From contig QMQO01000013.1 in NCBI GenBank assembly GCA_003650545.1, positions 1-35,320 on the forward strand: a stretch of DNA of 35,320 bases, in the 5' to 3' direction. The DNA is from Candidatus Woesearchaeota archaeon. GTDB lineage: Archaea > Nanobdellota > Nanobdellia > Woesearchaeales > B72-G16. The position numbers and the translations under genes are program-made. Positions 13,280-20,819 of the stretch are shown one piece after another. The notes under the pieces are model-generated. The model had not been told where the DNA came from. It was given only the letters and a program-made list of their open reading frames with translations, and did not search any database. How positions within the stretch are numbered: the stretch's first letter is position 1; the number at the start of each line of letters is the position of its first letter.

Positions 13280-13559
13280 AGAATATAGTTTAATCTCTTT
13301 TTGATTTTCTCTATTTTAAGGGGGTTTATTGTAATTTAAAGGTTTCGTGGGTCCTTAAGTTGTAGTGTCACCCTTGTTTATTTATATACTTCGGCGAAAG
13401 AAAGGCTGGCTTCTTGGATTAAAAAGAGGAATAATTTCCAGTGTTTTGTAAGAGAGGTTTCAGGTGTTTTCTGGAAGTAATTATAGTAGTGTTTGAGGTG
13501 TATTTGTGTCATCTTTCGCGTTCTTTATAAGGGTATATTTCCGTGTTTTTGTTTTATTT
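13280..13559 (-). promoter_or_regulatory. CRISPR leader
   Basis: This 280-nt gene-free stretch lies between the last repeat and the csa3-like gene. It is AT-rich with long T or A tracts, as expected for an archaeal CRISPR leader. It sits at the 3' end of the array in plus-strand terms, which is upstream when the array is read in crRNA orientation. New spacers should be inserted at about 13279/13280. Besides the TATA box at 13378-13391 it contains a second TATA-like string (CTTATAAAG on the minus strand, about 13523-13531). Confidence 0.85.
13378..13391 (-). promoter_or_regulatory. Candidate pre-crRNA promoter (TATA box)
   Basis: The minus strand reads AAGTATATAAATAA, a strong archaeal TATA box with purines just upstream that could act as a BRE. 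Transcription would start about 25 nt downstream, near 13355-13360, giving a leader transcript of about 75-80 nt before the first repeat. A weaker alternative, CCTTTAAATTAC, lies at 13331-13342 on the same strand. The choice between them is inference. Confidence 0.5.
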
Positions 13560-14252
13560 TTATGAAAAGAGGTTTTTTAGCTGGCTTTTTCTGGTGCTGA
13601 ATCGGATTTCTTGGTGTGTTTTATCTTCGGAATCAAGGGAGGCTAGGGCTTTGAGTATGAAGGCTAGTGGTGTTGGTTCTAGCAGGAAAGTTTTTCCATA
13701 TCTTTTTCTGTGTATTAGTCTTTTTTCTTCCAGTTTTCTTATGGATCGGTATACCTTGATGCTATTCCTATATCTCCTTATAGTTTTCGCTTGTATTTGC
13801 GGAGCCTCCAATATATTGTATAATAGGTTTTGCTGGAAGGATGTGAGAGAAAAGTCGGGCTTTACTATTGGAAGCTCTATGATTTCAAGGTTTTTGTCGT
13901 CTATCAAGATTATCTTGAAGATCTTGTTGTAGTGTATCGTGGAAGCTATATATAATATTATACCTGTAAATAGATCTACTCCTAAGTCCATGATCACAGA
14001 ATTTTCAGGCAACTTTTCAAGTATGCTACTTGTAGTTGAGAGTATTTCCTCAAATGTTTCCCGGACATTTATTTTCTCGACCCTTAGACCCTGTGTTCTC
14101 AAAATCTTCTCCACCTTCATGCTTTCATCTATATCCATGTTAAGTGCAATGACCTTCCAAATGTATTTACGGCAATGAATTATCTTCAGCAGAAGATGTG
14201 GATCATATCTTGTTATCGTCATAAGATAGACTTTATTTTTCCTAGTCATCAT
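13560..14252 (-). CDS. Csa3-like CARF-HTH transcriptional regulator
   Basis: The 230-aa protein has an N-terminal alpha/beta domain (about residues 6-125) with the layout of a CARF domain and a C-terminal winged helix-turn-helix region (about 133-196, RRYRNSIKVYRSIRKLEEKRLI). This matches Csa3-family regulators, which sense cyclic oligoadenylate or related ligands and control cas genes and arrays in Sulfolobales. Where typical Csa3 has DLSGGMRAL, this protein has MDLGVDLFTG (88-97), so ligand binding may be changed or lost. It lies between the leader and csa1, divergent from csa1. The start is ATGATG at 14252; a TATA-like ATAAATAA about 25 nt upstream implies a nearly leaderless mRNA. An inverted repeat, TAACACTGTTA, lies between TATA and start, so autoregulation is possible. 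The family call is moderately sure; the regulatory target is inferred. Confidence 0.75.
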   Translation of the reverse strand: MMTRKNKVYLMTITRYDPHLLLKIIHCRKYIWKVIALNMDIDESMKVEKILRTQGLRVEKINVRETFEEILSTTSSILEKLPENSVIMDLGVDLFTGIILYIASTIHYNKIFKIILIDDKNLEIIELPIVKPDFSLTSFQQNLLYNILEAPQIQAKTIRRYRNSIKVYRSIRKLEEKRLIHRKRYGKTFLLEPTPLAFILKALASLDSEDKTHQEIRFSTRKSQLKNLFS

Positions 14253-14399
14253 TTATATTAGAATGTAACACTGTTATTTATCTTACTGTTTTGTGATACG
14301 TTTTACTGAAAGATAAAGAAGGGGTTACTGTATTGTTTTCAGAAAAATATTACCAAAAGAATTTGTTTAAATCATTTATTTTAAATAGGAGAGAGATAG
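14253..14399. promoter_or_regulatory. Divergent promoter region of csa3-like gene and csa1, with repeated TTACTG motifs
   Basis: The region holds the inverted repeat TAACACTGTTA (14266-14276) and three TTACTG copies at 14283, 14303 and 14325. The outer two extend to TTACTGTTTTGT and TTACTGTATTGT (11 of 12 identical, 42 nt apart). Spacings of 20-22 nt put the copies on one helix face, as expected of a regulator's operator array. A TTTAAAT TATA box for csa1 is at 14366-14372, and the Shine-Dalgarno AGGAGAG lies just before the GTG at 14400. The likely binder is one of the two Csa3-type regulators (inference). Confidence 0.55.
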
Positions 14400-15332
14400 G
14401 TGAAAGTATTGCTTCAAGACCTCGACAAGGTCTTAAGGCAAGCACGGGTTTTCCTAGAGAAAGTTGGTTTAAGCGAGGAGCTAAGGGGATGGAGATGGGA
14501 CACGCCTCCAGTTGAACCCCCAATAAGGGGGATATCAGTTTCGGTTAGCGAGGTTTCTGGAAGATATTGTGAAAGCATGAGAGACATCTACTTGAAATAC
14601 GTGGAGGGGGTCGAAGCCAAACCAACGTTGGTGATGAGGGAAGGTAAAGTCTACCACAGGGTTCTAGAGGAGGTATTGACGAGGGTTAAGTCCATAGTCT
14701 ACGGCCATGGAATAATAGAAGGAGCCGGAATATTCTCTCTACTTTTAGAACAAAGGAATCGATGTATCGAAAATATAATTAAACAGGAGATAGGCCCAAT
14801 AGACTCCGAAAAATCCATTGAAAACGTAGTTAAAAAAGCGAGTAAGCTTTGGAACTACCTTTCACTCAAATATTCAGCTGCGATAGACAACAGTAGGGCT
14901 TCGCACAGAAAAATAGGTTTAGACGCGCTTGTAGCCATGTCAGTACCCCAAATAGTGGAGTACCGTGTAGACGGCTCACCTCTCGGCTTGAGTAGCGAGC
15001 TCTCGGTAGACGTCTTCCAGCCTTCAAGCATCGTTTTCGAAGTAAAAACAGGGAGAAAACGCTGGTTCCACAAGCTTGCAACAACAGGGTACGCCATGGC
15101 CTTCGAAGCAAGCAGAGAGTTACCAATAAACATTGGTGTTGTAATGTACATGCACTTCGACGAAAGAGGGCTCCCGCAGATAAAGATGGACTACCATATG
15201 ATCGACGATGAATGGCGTAGACGCTTCCTCGAAACACGCGACACCATACTGGAGATCATCACCAATGAGAGGGATCCAGGTAAACCCCCGAGATGCTACG
15301 AATACTGCCCCCTAAAGGAGTATTGTGGGTGA
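14400..15332 (+). CDS. csa1: Csa1, Cas4-like nuclease of type I-A adaptation module
   Basis: The 310-aa protein matches Csa1, a Cas4-related PD-(D/E)XK nuclease with an Fe-S cluster that accompanies Cas1, Cas2 and Cas4 in crenarchaeal type I-A systems. Visible nuclease elements are the ELSVDVF segment with Asp204 and the FEVKTG segment with Glu214 and Lys216. Cluster ligands are Cys57 (GRYCES) and the C-terminal trio Cys299, Cys303 and Cys309 (CYEYCPLKEYC). It probably helps trim and orient prespacers before integration. The start is GTG, chosen because AGGAGAG lies 7 nt upstream and a TATA box about 30 nt upstream. It is the first gene of the csa1-cas1-cas2-cas4 operon and ends 7 nt before the cas1 ATG. 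Composition is richer in G+C than the interference operon. Confidence 0.93.
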   Translation: MKVLLQDLDKVLRQARVFLEKVGLSEELRGWRWDTPPVEPPIRGISVSVSEVSGRYCESMRDIYLKYVEGVEAKPTLVMREGKVYHRVLEEVLTRVKSIVYGHGIIEGAGIFSLLLEQRNRCIENIIKQEIGPIDSEKSIENVVKKASKLWNYLSLKYSAAIDNSRASHRKIGLDALVAMSVPQIVEYRVDGSPLGLSSELSVDVFQPSSIVFEVKTGRKRWFHKLATTGYAMAFEASRELPINIGVVMYMHFDERGLPQIKMDYHMIDDEWRRRFLETRDTILEIITNERDPGKPPRCYEYCPLKEYCG

Positions 15333-15339
15333 TAAACCC

Positions 15340-16374
15340 ATGAGAATACTGCACCTCAGTGAATACGGGATTTTCGTTGGACGCAAGGGCGACAGAATAG
15401 TAGTAAAACACAAGAAAAACAAGATTCTAGAGGAACCCGCCGGAAACGTGCATGTAGTGGTCTTATCGACACGTGGGTTATCGGCGTCCATGGATTTCAT
15501 AAACCTGGCACTGAAACACAATATCCTTGTAGTCTTTGCAGCCAAGTCGGGTAGACCCCTAGGCTTCCTCGTACCATTCCAAGCGGGATCCGCAATCAAA
15601 ACCAGAAGAGCACAATACGAAGCCTACGACACTGAAAAAGGGTTCGAGATAGCTAAGGCATTTATATACGGGAAACTCTACAGCCAGGAAACACTACTAA
15701 GACAGTTGTCTAGAAGAGCTAAAGCCAGGGAGCTAGAGAACTTCGCGTTTCTAATAGAATCCATGGACGAGATACGCGACCTTAGAAACAAGGTTCTCGA
15801 AGTAGAATACAATAACAGTCCATTTAAAACCCGCATGCAGTTAATCTCCATAGAGGCCCGCGCTGCAGACCTATACTGGGAATGCTGGAAACGTTTCCTA
15901 CCAAAGGAGCTACTCTTCCGGGGGAGAATTAAACATCCGGACGTGGAAGAAGAGGTTGACGTTGTAAACATGATGCTGAACTACGGTTACTCCATACTGA
16001 TGAGCGAAACCTGGATAGCGGTGTTTAAGGCGGGGCTAGACCCGTGGGCAGGCTTCCTTCATGCAGACAACCCCCGGAGACCAGGACTAGTATATGACCT
16101 TATGGAGGAGTTTAGGGTCCCGGTAGTAGATAAAGCGGTATTAAACTTGGTCGACAAACTGGGTCTAGAACTCTTAAACTACATTGAGGATGGAAGATTA
16201 AGCAAGGAGGGTAGAAAACTGGTAGCCTCATCTGTCTACGAAAGACTAAACACTTTTTACAGCTTCAGCGACAGAAGGCTCCCGCTACGCGCCCACATAC
16301 TTCTACAGGCCAGAAGACTCTCCCTCTACCTCAGGGGAAACACACCCCAATATAAACCCTTCCACATAAGGTGA
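15340..16374 (+). CDS. cas1: Cas1 integrase
   Basis: Cas1 is the metal-dependent integrase that inserts new spacers at the leader end of the array. From the ATG at 15340 it has 344 aa, the usual length. It has the N-terminal beta-strand domain and a C-terminal helical catalytic domain with Glu in SIEARAADLYW (about residue 172), His in GFLHADNPRRPG (about 241) and the acidic cluster in YDLMEEFR (about 253-257). An upstream in-frame GTG at 15325 would overlap csa1 by 8 nt. I prefer the ATG because it follows the Shine-Dalgarno-like GGGTGAT by 7 nt and starts at MRILHLSEYG, as Cas1 proteins usually do. All active-site residues are present. Confidence 0.97.
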   Translation: MRILHLSEYGIFVGRKGDRIVVKHKKNKILEEPAGNVHVVVLSTRGLSASMDFINLALKHNILVVFAAKSGRPLGFLVPFQAGSAIKTRRAQYEAYDTEKGFEIAKAFIYGKLYSQETLLRQLSRRAKARELENFAFLIESMDEIRDLRNKVLEVEYNNSPFKTRMQLISIEARAADLYWECWKRFLPKELLFRGRIKHPDVEEEVDVVNMMLNYGYSILMSETWIAVFKAGLDPWAGFLHADNPRRPGLVYDLMEEFRVPVVDKAVLNLVDKLGLELLNYIEDGRLSKEGRKLVASSVYERLNTFYSFSDRRLPLRAHILLQARRLSLYLRGNTPQYKPFHIR

Positions 16375-16378
16375 TGGA

Positions 16379-16678
16379 ATGGGCGTCCCAACCCTAGTGA
16401 TATATGATATAAGCGACAACAGCCTCCGATTCAGAATCAGCGAAATATGCGAGGATTTTGGACTGGTGAGAATACAGAAGAGTGCCTTCCTAGGGGAACT
16501 CACATCCTTCAGAAGGAAAGAGTTGATAGCTAAGCTAGAGAGGGTCTTGAAGAGAGATGGAGGACCCAGAGACAACGTCCAAATATTCGTGTTTTCCAAG
16601 CAATGTCTATTAATGCGCCATGTTATAGGGGCTGTGAAGCCGTATGAAGTACAGGAATCCCAGCTACTCTTCATATGA
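16379..16678 (+). CDS. cas2: Cas2 adaptation protein
   Basis: The 99-aa ferredoxin-fold protein has the Cas2 beta1 strand with its conserved Asp (VIYDISDNSLRF, near residues 8-19). Cas2 dimers bridge two Cas1 dimers in the spacer integration complex. It starts 4 nt after the cas1 stop, with GGTGAT overlapping the end of cas1 as a likely ribosome binding site. Its last 35 nt overlap the start of cas4, indicating translational coupling in the adaptation operon. Confidence 0.95.
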   Translation: MGVPTLVIYDISDNSLRFRISEICEDFGLVRIQKSAFLGELTSFRRKELIAKLERVLKRDGGPRDNVQIFVFSKQCLLMRHVIGAVKPYEVQESQLLFI

Positions 16679-17264
16679 AATCTTTATCGATGTAAGTGAC
16701 ATCAAACAGTTTTTCTTTTGTCCAAGGATAATCTACTACATGCATGTACTGGGATTCCGTGAAAGGACTACCGAAAGCGAGATATCCGGTAGGGAAGCCC
16801 ATGAAGATATAATTAAACGGGAGAAGAGGAGGAAGAGTCTGGCCGCAAAGAGGATATTTACTGGCTATAGGAAACACTTCGGGGTAAAAATGGTTTCCAA
16901 AAAGCTTCTTCTGAAGGGACGGCTAGATATGCTCGTTGAAAACGGGAAAAACTACATTCCAGTGGAGTATAAATCTATTCCATTGAAAAGAAAAAAGCCG
17001 CCAGCAAACCACAAATACCAGCTCATTGCATACGGGCTACTGGTGGATGAAACCTACGACACCTATACTAAACTAGGCTACATATACTACTCTGTCAACG
17101 ATAGGCTAGTACCAGTATACTTCACGAGGAACTCCAAGGAATACGTAAAGGAGACCACAAAACACATTAGGGAAATCATACTCAACGAAGAGATACCAAG
17201 AGGATATTCATCCCCCTCAAAGTGTAAAAACTGCGGCTACCACATCTTCTGTCTACAAGCCTAA
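16644..17264 (+). CDS. cas4: Cas4 exonuclease with Fe-S cluster
   Basis: The 206-aa protein has the complete Cas4 signature: Cys26 (FFCPR), His53 (GREAHE), Asp95 (GRLDML), Glu108 and Lys110 (VEYKS), Gln126 (QLIAYG), and the C-terminal cluster cysteines 194, 197 and 203 (CKNCGYHIFC). Cas4 is a RecB-like nuclease that trims prespacer ends and helps select the PAM side. It overlaps cas2 by 35 nt and ends the csa1-cas1-cas2-cas4 operon, 20 nt from the end of the convergent cas6. I saw no better in-frame start than the ATG at 16644. Confidence 0.95.
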   Translation: MKYRNPSYSSYEIFIDVSDIKQFFFCPRIIYYMHVLGFRERTTESEISGREAHEDIIKREKRRKSLAAKRIFTGYRKHFGVKMVSKKLLLKGRLDMLVENGKNYIPVEYKSIPLKRKKPPANHKYQLIAYGLLVDETYDTYTKLGYIYYSVNDRLVPVYFTRNSKEYVKETTKHIREIILNEEIPRGYSSPSKCKNCGYHIFCLQA

Positions 17265-17284
17265 CCAATTAACGAATCAAAGGG

Positions 17285-18121
17285 TTATTTATCTGAAACC
17301 TTGGTAACATCCATGACCCCTAAACCCATGGACCTAGAATTACCCACATTAAAGTATTCCCCGTAACGTAGCAGTAGGAACATGTCCCTTAAATACGAGC
17401 TTTCAGGCTCCTCAACCCTATAGATGACATAGCCTACCACACCTATAACCTTCTTTCCATCGCCTATAGGAGCTACATCAGCCCTAAGCCTTAAGTCAGA
17501 TTCATAGACGTTATCTAGAATCCAGTCTAGAAACCTTTCTTCCTTAATCTTCTTTGAGGGAGGAGCAAACGTGTTCCAATGGTGAACCAGACTATGAAAA
17601 AGGCTTAAAGGCGTAGGTACCAGGGAGAAGAGAGGTTTCCTCCTAAGAGTCCTCCTCCTAACAGAAAACCTCGTAGGAGTAATAAACCTCACCTTAAACC
17701 TATCATCAGTAAACTCAGGCTCCAAATCCTCCAAATCATGCACCTCGATCGACACATCCGTAATAGTGATCGGGCTTCTACCCAAAAGCCTAAAAGTTGA
17801 ATCCACCACGGAGGTAGTTAAAGCCTCCAAAAACTTTTTAGCAGGCTCCTCCTGAACCAAAGAAACCTGGAAAAAATATTCGTTACCCGACTTAAGTATC
17901 ACCCCCTTAAACTCAGGAGAATACAGCACTCCCCTATCCCCCATAAAGGGCTTCACAGCATAAGGCTTAACACCCTTATAATCGTGCAGATAAGAGGCAT
18001 ATTTAGCGTCAACAGACCCCAACATCCTAAGAAAAAGCGAAAGCACAATATGACCCGTAAACTTAGGAAGAACAATACTCTCCAAAGGAACAAACCTCAA
18101 CACAAACCTCGAAAGATACAT
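17285..18121 (-). CDS. cas6: Cas6 pre-crRNA endoribonuclease
   Basis: The 278-aa protein fits Cas6, which cuts pre-crRNA inside each repeat to leave the 8-nt 5' tag seen in this array. The C-terminal glycine-rich loop typical of the RAMP fold is visible (VGNSRSMGLGVMDV, about 259-272), with a basic region (SVRRRTLRRK) that could bind RNA. The catalytic histidine is not conserved in crenarchaeal Cas6 and I cannot assign it. The gene converges on cas4 and diverges from the csa5 operon. A TATA-like TTTTAAAT on the minus strand (18157-18164) lies about 37 nt before the start codon. Its G+C-richer codon use resembles the adaptation genes more than the interference genes. Confidence 0.92.
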   Translation of the reverse strand: MYLSRFVLRFVPLESIVLPKFTGHIVLSLFLRMLGSVDAKYASYLHDYKGVKPYAVKPFMGDRGVLYSPEFKGVILKSGNEYFFQVSLVQEEPAKKFLEALTTSVVDSTFRLLGRSPITITDVSIEVHDLEDLEPEFTDDRFKVRFITPTRFSVRRRTLRRKPLFSLVPTPLSLFHSLVHHWNTFAPPSKKIKEERFLDWILDNVYESDLRLRADVAPIGDGKKVIGVVGYVIYRVEEPESSYLRDMFLLLRYGEYFNVGNSRSMGLGVMDVTKVSDK

Positions 18122-18156
18122 CTATAAACAACCCATCTATCTTATATTTTCACATA

Positions 18157-18164
18157 ATTTAAAA
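18157..18164 (-). promoter_or_regulatory. Candidate cas6 TATA box
   Basis: The minus strand reads TTTTAAAT. A start about 25 nt downstream falls near 18135, giving cas6 a leader of about 15 nt. The call rests on sequence and position only. Confidence 0.45.
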
Positions 18165-18511
18165 CTTATTCGGTATGCAATATATTTGGCATGATCATTT
18201 GCCAGATTTTTTAAGGGCATTTAAATTCACTCCACTCTGAAGAAACTCACAGCGATAAACTCTACTTAGCTCCGGAAGTTAATGTAGAAGAGAGACGCCA
18301 CTTTCATTAATGATAACCAGTAGAGGCTTTGAAAAATTAAATAAAACCTCTTCTAAACCTGCCCACACTTGTGAAACTGATTATTCTTCTAAAGATACAG
18401 AGATTTAGAGTAATTTAAAACAGAAAAACCATTTTTAATTAAAGAAGGAGCAAGAGTAGATTTGACGATCAATTTTAGTTTTAATTTATATGTATGATTA
18501 TTTTCTGAAGA

Positions 18512-18536
18512 TTGAACATGCATTATTGTTGTTCAA
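18512..18536. promoter_or_regulatory. Inverted repeat TTGAAC-N13-GTTCAA, candidate operator
   Basis: Two 6-bp arms match perfectly as an inverted repeat, centred about 115 nt upstream of the csa5 TATA region. The arms carry the same GAAC/GTTC core as the sites at 18602-18624, suggesting one dimeric regulator binds both. Confidence 0.4.
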
Positions 18537-18601
18537 ACACCAAGAAATATGAATATATCGTGGCGCTCTTTGCTAACGTTTAAGTTGGCTTTGTTCTATT
18601 A

Positions 18602-18624
18602 GTTCCTGAACAGATTCATGAACC
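18602..18624. promoter_or_regulatory. Tandem TTCNTGAAC sites upstream of csa5, candidate operator
   Basis: TTCCTGAAC (18603-18611) and TTCATGAAC (18615-18623) repeat at a 12-nt interval, about one helical turn. The first lies in a GTTC-CT-GAAC inverted repeat and the second contains the palindrome TTCATGAA. They lie about 15-35 nt upstream of the csa5 TATA box, where an archaeal activator or a repressor of TFB/TBP recruitment would bind. The binder is unknown; Csa3, encoded at the end of this operon, is the natural candidate. Confidence 0.5.
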
Positions 18625-18636
18625 GTCAGGATAATG

Positions 18637-18650
18637 TTTATTTAATATTT
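18637..18650 (+). promoter_or_regulatory. Candidate TATA box of the interference operon
   Basis: The sequence TTTATTTAATATTT lies 27-40 nt before the csa5 TTG start. With the usual archaeal spacing, transcription would begin about 18665-18670, giving a very short leader that still includes the purine-rich ribosome binding site GGGGGAGA. Confidence 0.45.
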
Positions 18651-18676
18651 ATTATTAAAAAATAAAGGGGGAGAAT

Positions 18677-19018
18677 TTGTCTAATAAAATAAATTTATCC
18701 CCCAAAGAGTGGGACGCCATTAGGGAAGTTGCTCGCGCTTTAAGATTCTTTGCTGAAGAAAGAATGTACACATATATTGATAGAATAGCGGATGCATTTT
18801 CACCTAATATAGCTGTTGCCGCCCTTAAAGATGCACTAAGGGCTTTGAGAAGCGAGGTTACTAGAAATCCAAACATTTATCTGCCTAGTGAAAATAGTAT
18901 CGAAATTGTTATAAAACTACTTTCTGAGAAAAGGGATTCTGGCAACGTTCTAGCCGCGTTGGCTCTTTCGTTTAGACCAAGAAAGACTAGTTCTAAAGTG
19001 GAAGGGGGTGGAAGTTAA
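18677..19018 (+). CDS. csa5: Csa5, small subunit (Cas11) of type I-A Cascade
   Basis: The 113-aa, largely alpha-helical protein fits Csa5, the small subunit that stabilises the R-loop along the type I-A effector backbone. It is placed first in the interference operon, its normal position before cas7. The start is TTG at 18677, chosen because GGGGGAGA directly precedes it and no ATG exists nearby. Its TAA stop overlaps the cas7 ATG by one base (TAATG), implying coupled translation. The C-terminus is basic and low-complexity (RPRKTSSKVEGGGS). Csa5 proteins vary in sequence, so the call leans on context. Confidence 0.85.
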   Translation: MSNKINLSPKEWDAIREVARALRFFAEERMYTYIDRIADAFSPNIAVAALKDALRALRSEVTRNPNIYLPSENSIEIVIKLLSEKRDSGNVLAALALSFRPRKTSSKVEGGGS

Positions 19019-20022
19019 TGTACCTTTCACTAGGCATTAGATTCAAGGCCAATGTCGAGGCTCTTAATATGTCAGAGACCGTAGGAAACGTTTCTAGACA
19101 TAGAAGAGTTCCTATAATAACTGAAGAAGACAACGAATATAGGCTTATATATGTGCCAGCTATTAGCGGTGAATCTATAGCCCACGCTATCCAATGGAAT
19201 CTAGTTAGGGTTGCCAAGCAGTTATATGGAGAAAATGCTCCTATAGACCCGTGGTCAGAAAGAGGTGAGTTCATTAAATTTGGCGACTCAAAACACCTAA
19301 CTAAAAAATTAAAGGATATTATAGGCCAGAAGATTGAAGTGGAAAAGAAACAACATATGTTCGAGGTAACTGCAATAAGGGAAAGTATTGTGGCAGATGT
19401 AGGTGGTTTTCTCTATGCTGAAAACCCGCCTGTGAGACGAACAAGCCCCTTATATGTGAGTTACGCTATTCCGGTAGAAGATGCTATAGAGGTCACCGCA
19501 ATTGAAGCGCAGGTTCATGCTAGACAAGTTCCAGTAGGTATAACTAAAGAAGAAGAGAGACAGGCACAAATGCTTTATTATGTTGAGATAGCTTCTGCCA
19601 TTTATGGTGTGACCATAAGTTTAGATGTTGACTCAATAGGCAAAACAAGCATGGTTAAAGTAGAACCAGCAGTCAGCGAAGAAGAAAGAAGAATCAGGCT
19701 TAAAGCTACGCTCGGTGCCCTAGCTTTAACCATGGGTCAAAAGCTCTTTGGCGCTAAAAGATCTAGGTTCACTCCAATATTAGAGGTGACCAATGCCATC
19801 GCAACTATTTCGGATCCATTACCTTTTAATGTCTCACCACCACAAAAACGTAACTATATTGAAGATACCATAGAAAGAGCTTCTAAATTTAAGGAAATGA
19901 CAGAAAAACTGGGTGTTAAAACAGATATTAGTATGGCAACTTATAAATATCCTGCATTCGAAGGGGACAAAAAAAGCCTGGAGGAACTCTTCCTTTGGAT
20001 TGCCTCTAAACTAGGTGTATAA
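19018..20022 (+). CDS. cas7: Cas7 (Csa2), crRNA-binding backbone subunit of type I-A Cascade
   Basis: The 334-aa protein is a DevR/Csa2-family RAMP that polymerises along the crRNA to form the effector filament. Recognisable pieces are the N-terminal LGIRFKANVEALNMSE with HRRVP soon after, VPAISGESIAHAIQ (about 46-59, the helix after the thumb-proximal loop), and the C-terminal domain with ALALTMGQKLFGAKRSRF. Length matches Sulfolobus Csa2. It follows csa5 with a one-base overlap and overlaps the possible cas5 start by 8 nt. Confidence 0.95.
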   Translation: MYLSLGIRFKANVEALNMSETVGNVSRHRRVPIITEEDNEYRLIYVPAISGESIAHAIQWNLVRVAKQLYGENAPIDPWSERGEFIKFGDSKHLTKKLKDIIGQKIEVEKKQHMFEVTAIRESIVADVGGFLYAENPPVRRTSPLYVSYAIPVEDAIEVTAIEAQVHARQVPVGITKEEERQAQMLYYVEIASAIYGVTISLDVDSIGKTSMVKVEPAVSEEERRIRLKATLGALALTMGQKLFGAKRSRFTPILEVTNAIATISDPLPFNVSPPQKRNYIEDTIERASKFKEMTEKLGVKTDISMATYKYPAFEGDKKSLEELFLWIASKLGV

Positions 20023-20818
20023 CGTGAAGAGGATTGAGGAAGAGTCTCTCTATGCTTTGCTTATAGATGTTGAATTACACTGGGGATTCTCTCTTAATCA
20101 TTTCTTAGGTACTAAAAGTAGACCCGCTCTCCGGGTGATACCTCCTACAACACTTATCGGTGCTCTCTCATATCCCTTGGCCAAGATAAAGGGTTGGCCC
20201 GAAAACTTAGGCTCAGTCAGCTCAGCTGATAGGCTAAGGAAAATTTTAATTAGTGTACATTACTCAGTGATTTGGGGACATTTAGTGACATATGCTGAGG
20301 TGAGCAAGATTTTTTCATATAAAGTTCGAGAAAAAAGGATTATTAGTGATGCAGCTGCTATTCAAAAAGTCTATGCTATGCCTGGTACCACCCTTAGAAT
20401 ATATTATATTTTTAGCAACGTTGCAGCAAATATGCTTGGATCTTCATGGGAAACTGATTTGATGGTAGCCGGATGGAGCATTGTTAGAATAGGAGCTAAG
20501 GAGTCTCTTGTATCGGTTAGAGATTCCAGACTTATGGATGTTAATGTAATCGAAGCTAAAGGATTTATGGATACAAAAGCAACGATTCCTATGGATTCTG
20601 CTAAAAATATTAAAGGAAATTTTACAGTTGAGGAAGTTGTTGACTGGAGAAAAAGTGGCGTTGGAAGATATTTTAATGCGCCTCGAACAAGGATCGCCCA
20701 ACCACTATCAATGTTAGGTGGACCTGAAAAAGTAAAGGTTCTACCCGATTTAAGTTTTGTTTATAGAGTTAATGGAGAAATCCTGATTCCTTGGATTATT
20801 GCTTCCAAGGGGGAATAA
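20015..20818 (+). CDS. cas5: Cas5, crRNA 5'-tag-binding subunit of type I-A Cascade
   Basis: The 267-aa protein is a type I-A Cas5, which caps the 5' tag end of the crRNA and joins Cas7 to Cas8. The N-terminal RAMP pattern is clear: LLIDVELHWGFSLN, then SRPALRVIPPTTLIGALSYPLA (about 36-57), the glycine-containing segment typical of Cas5. The start is GTG at 20015, overlapping cas7 by 8 nt; a second in-frame GTG at 20024 just after the cas7 stop is equally possible. It ends one base before the cas8a2 ATG. Confidence 0.92.
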   Translation: MYNVKRIEEESLYALLIDVELHWGFSLNHFLGTKSRPALRVIPPTTLIGALSYPLAKIKGWPENLGSVSSADRLRKILISVHYSVIWGHLVTYAEVSKIFSYKVREKRIISDAAAIQKVYAMPGTTLRIYYIFSNVAANMLGSSWETDLMVAGWSIVRIGAKESLVSVRDSRLMDVNVIEAKGFMDTKATIPMDSAKNIKGNFTVEEVVDWRKSGVGRYFNAPRTRIAQPLSMLGGPEKVKVLPDLSFVYRVNGEILIPWIIASKGE

Positions 20819-20819
20819 T

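Larger units (their letters stand above)
18122..18676. promoter_or_regulatory. AT-rich divergent intergenic region between cas6 and csa5
   Basis: The 555 nt contain no credible gene. They hold the cas6 promoter at the left, the csa5 promoter at the right, an imperfect inverted repeat TGGC-N10-GCCA (18187-18204), and several GAAC/GTTC half-sites at 18512-18624 listed separately. It is unusually long for a crenarchaeal intergenic region, so multi-site control of the interference operon is plausible. Confidence 0.5.

Noticed and set aside
13543-13932. Plus-strand open frame of 129 codons
   Set aside because: It is the antisense of the csa3-like gene and has no ribosome binding site.
14247-14252. 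ATGATGA on the minus strand as a C box
   Set aside because: It is the double start codon of the csa3-like gene; no D box or guide spacing follows.
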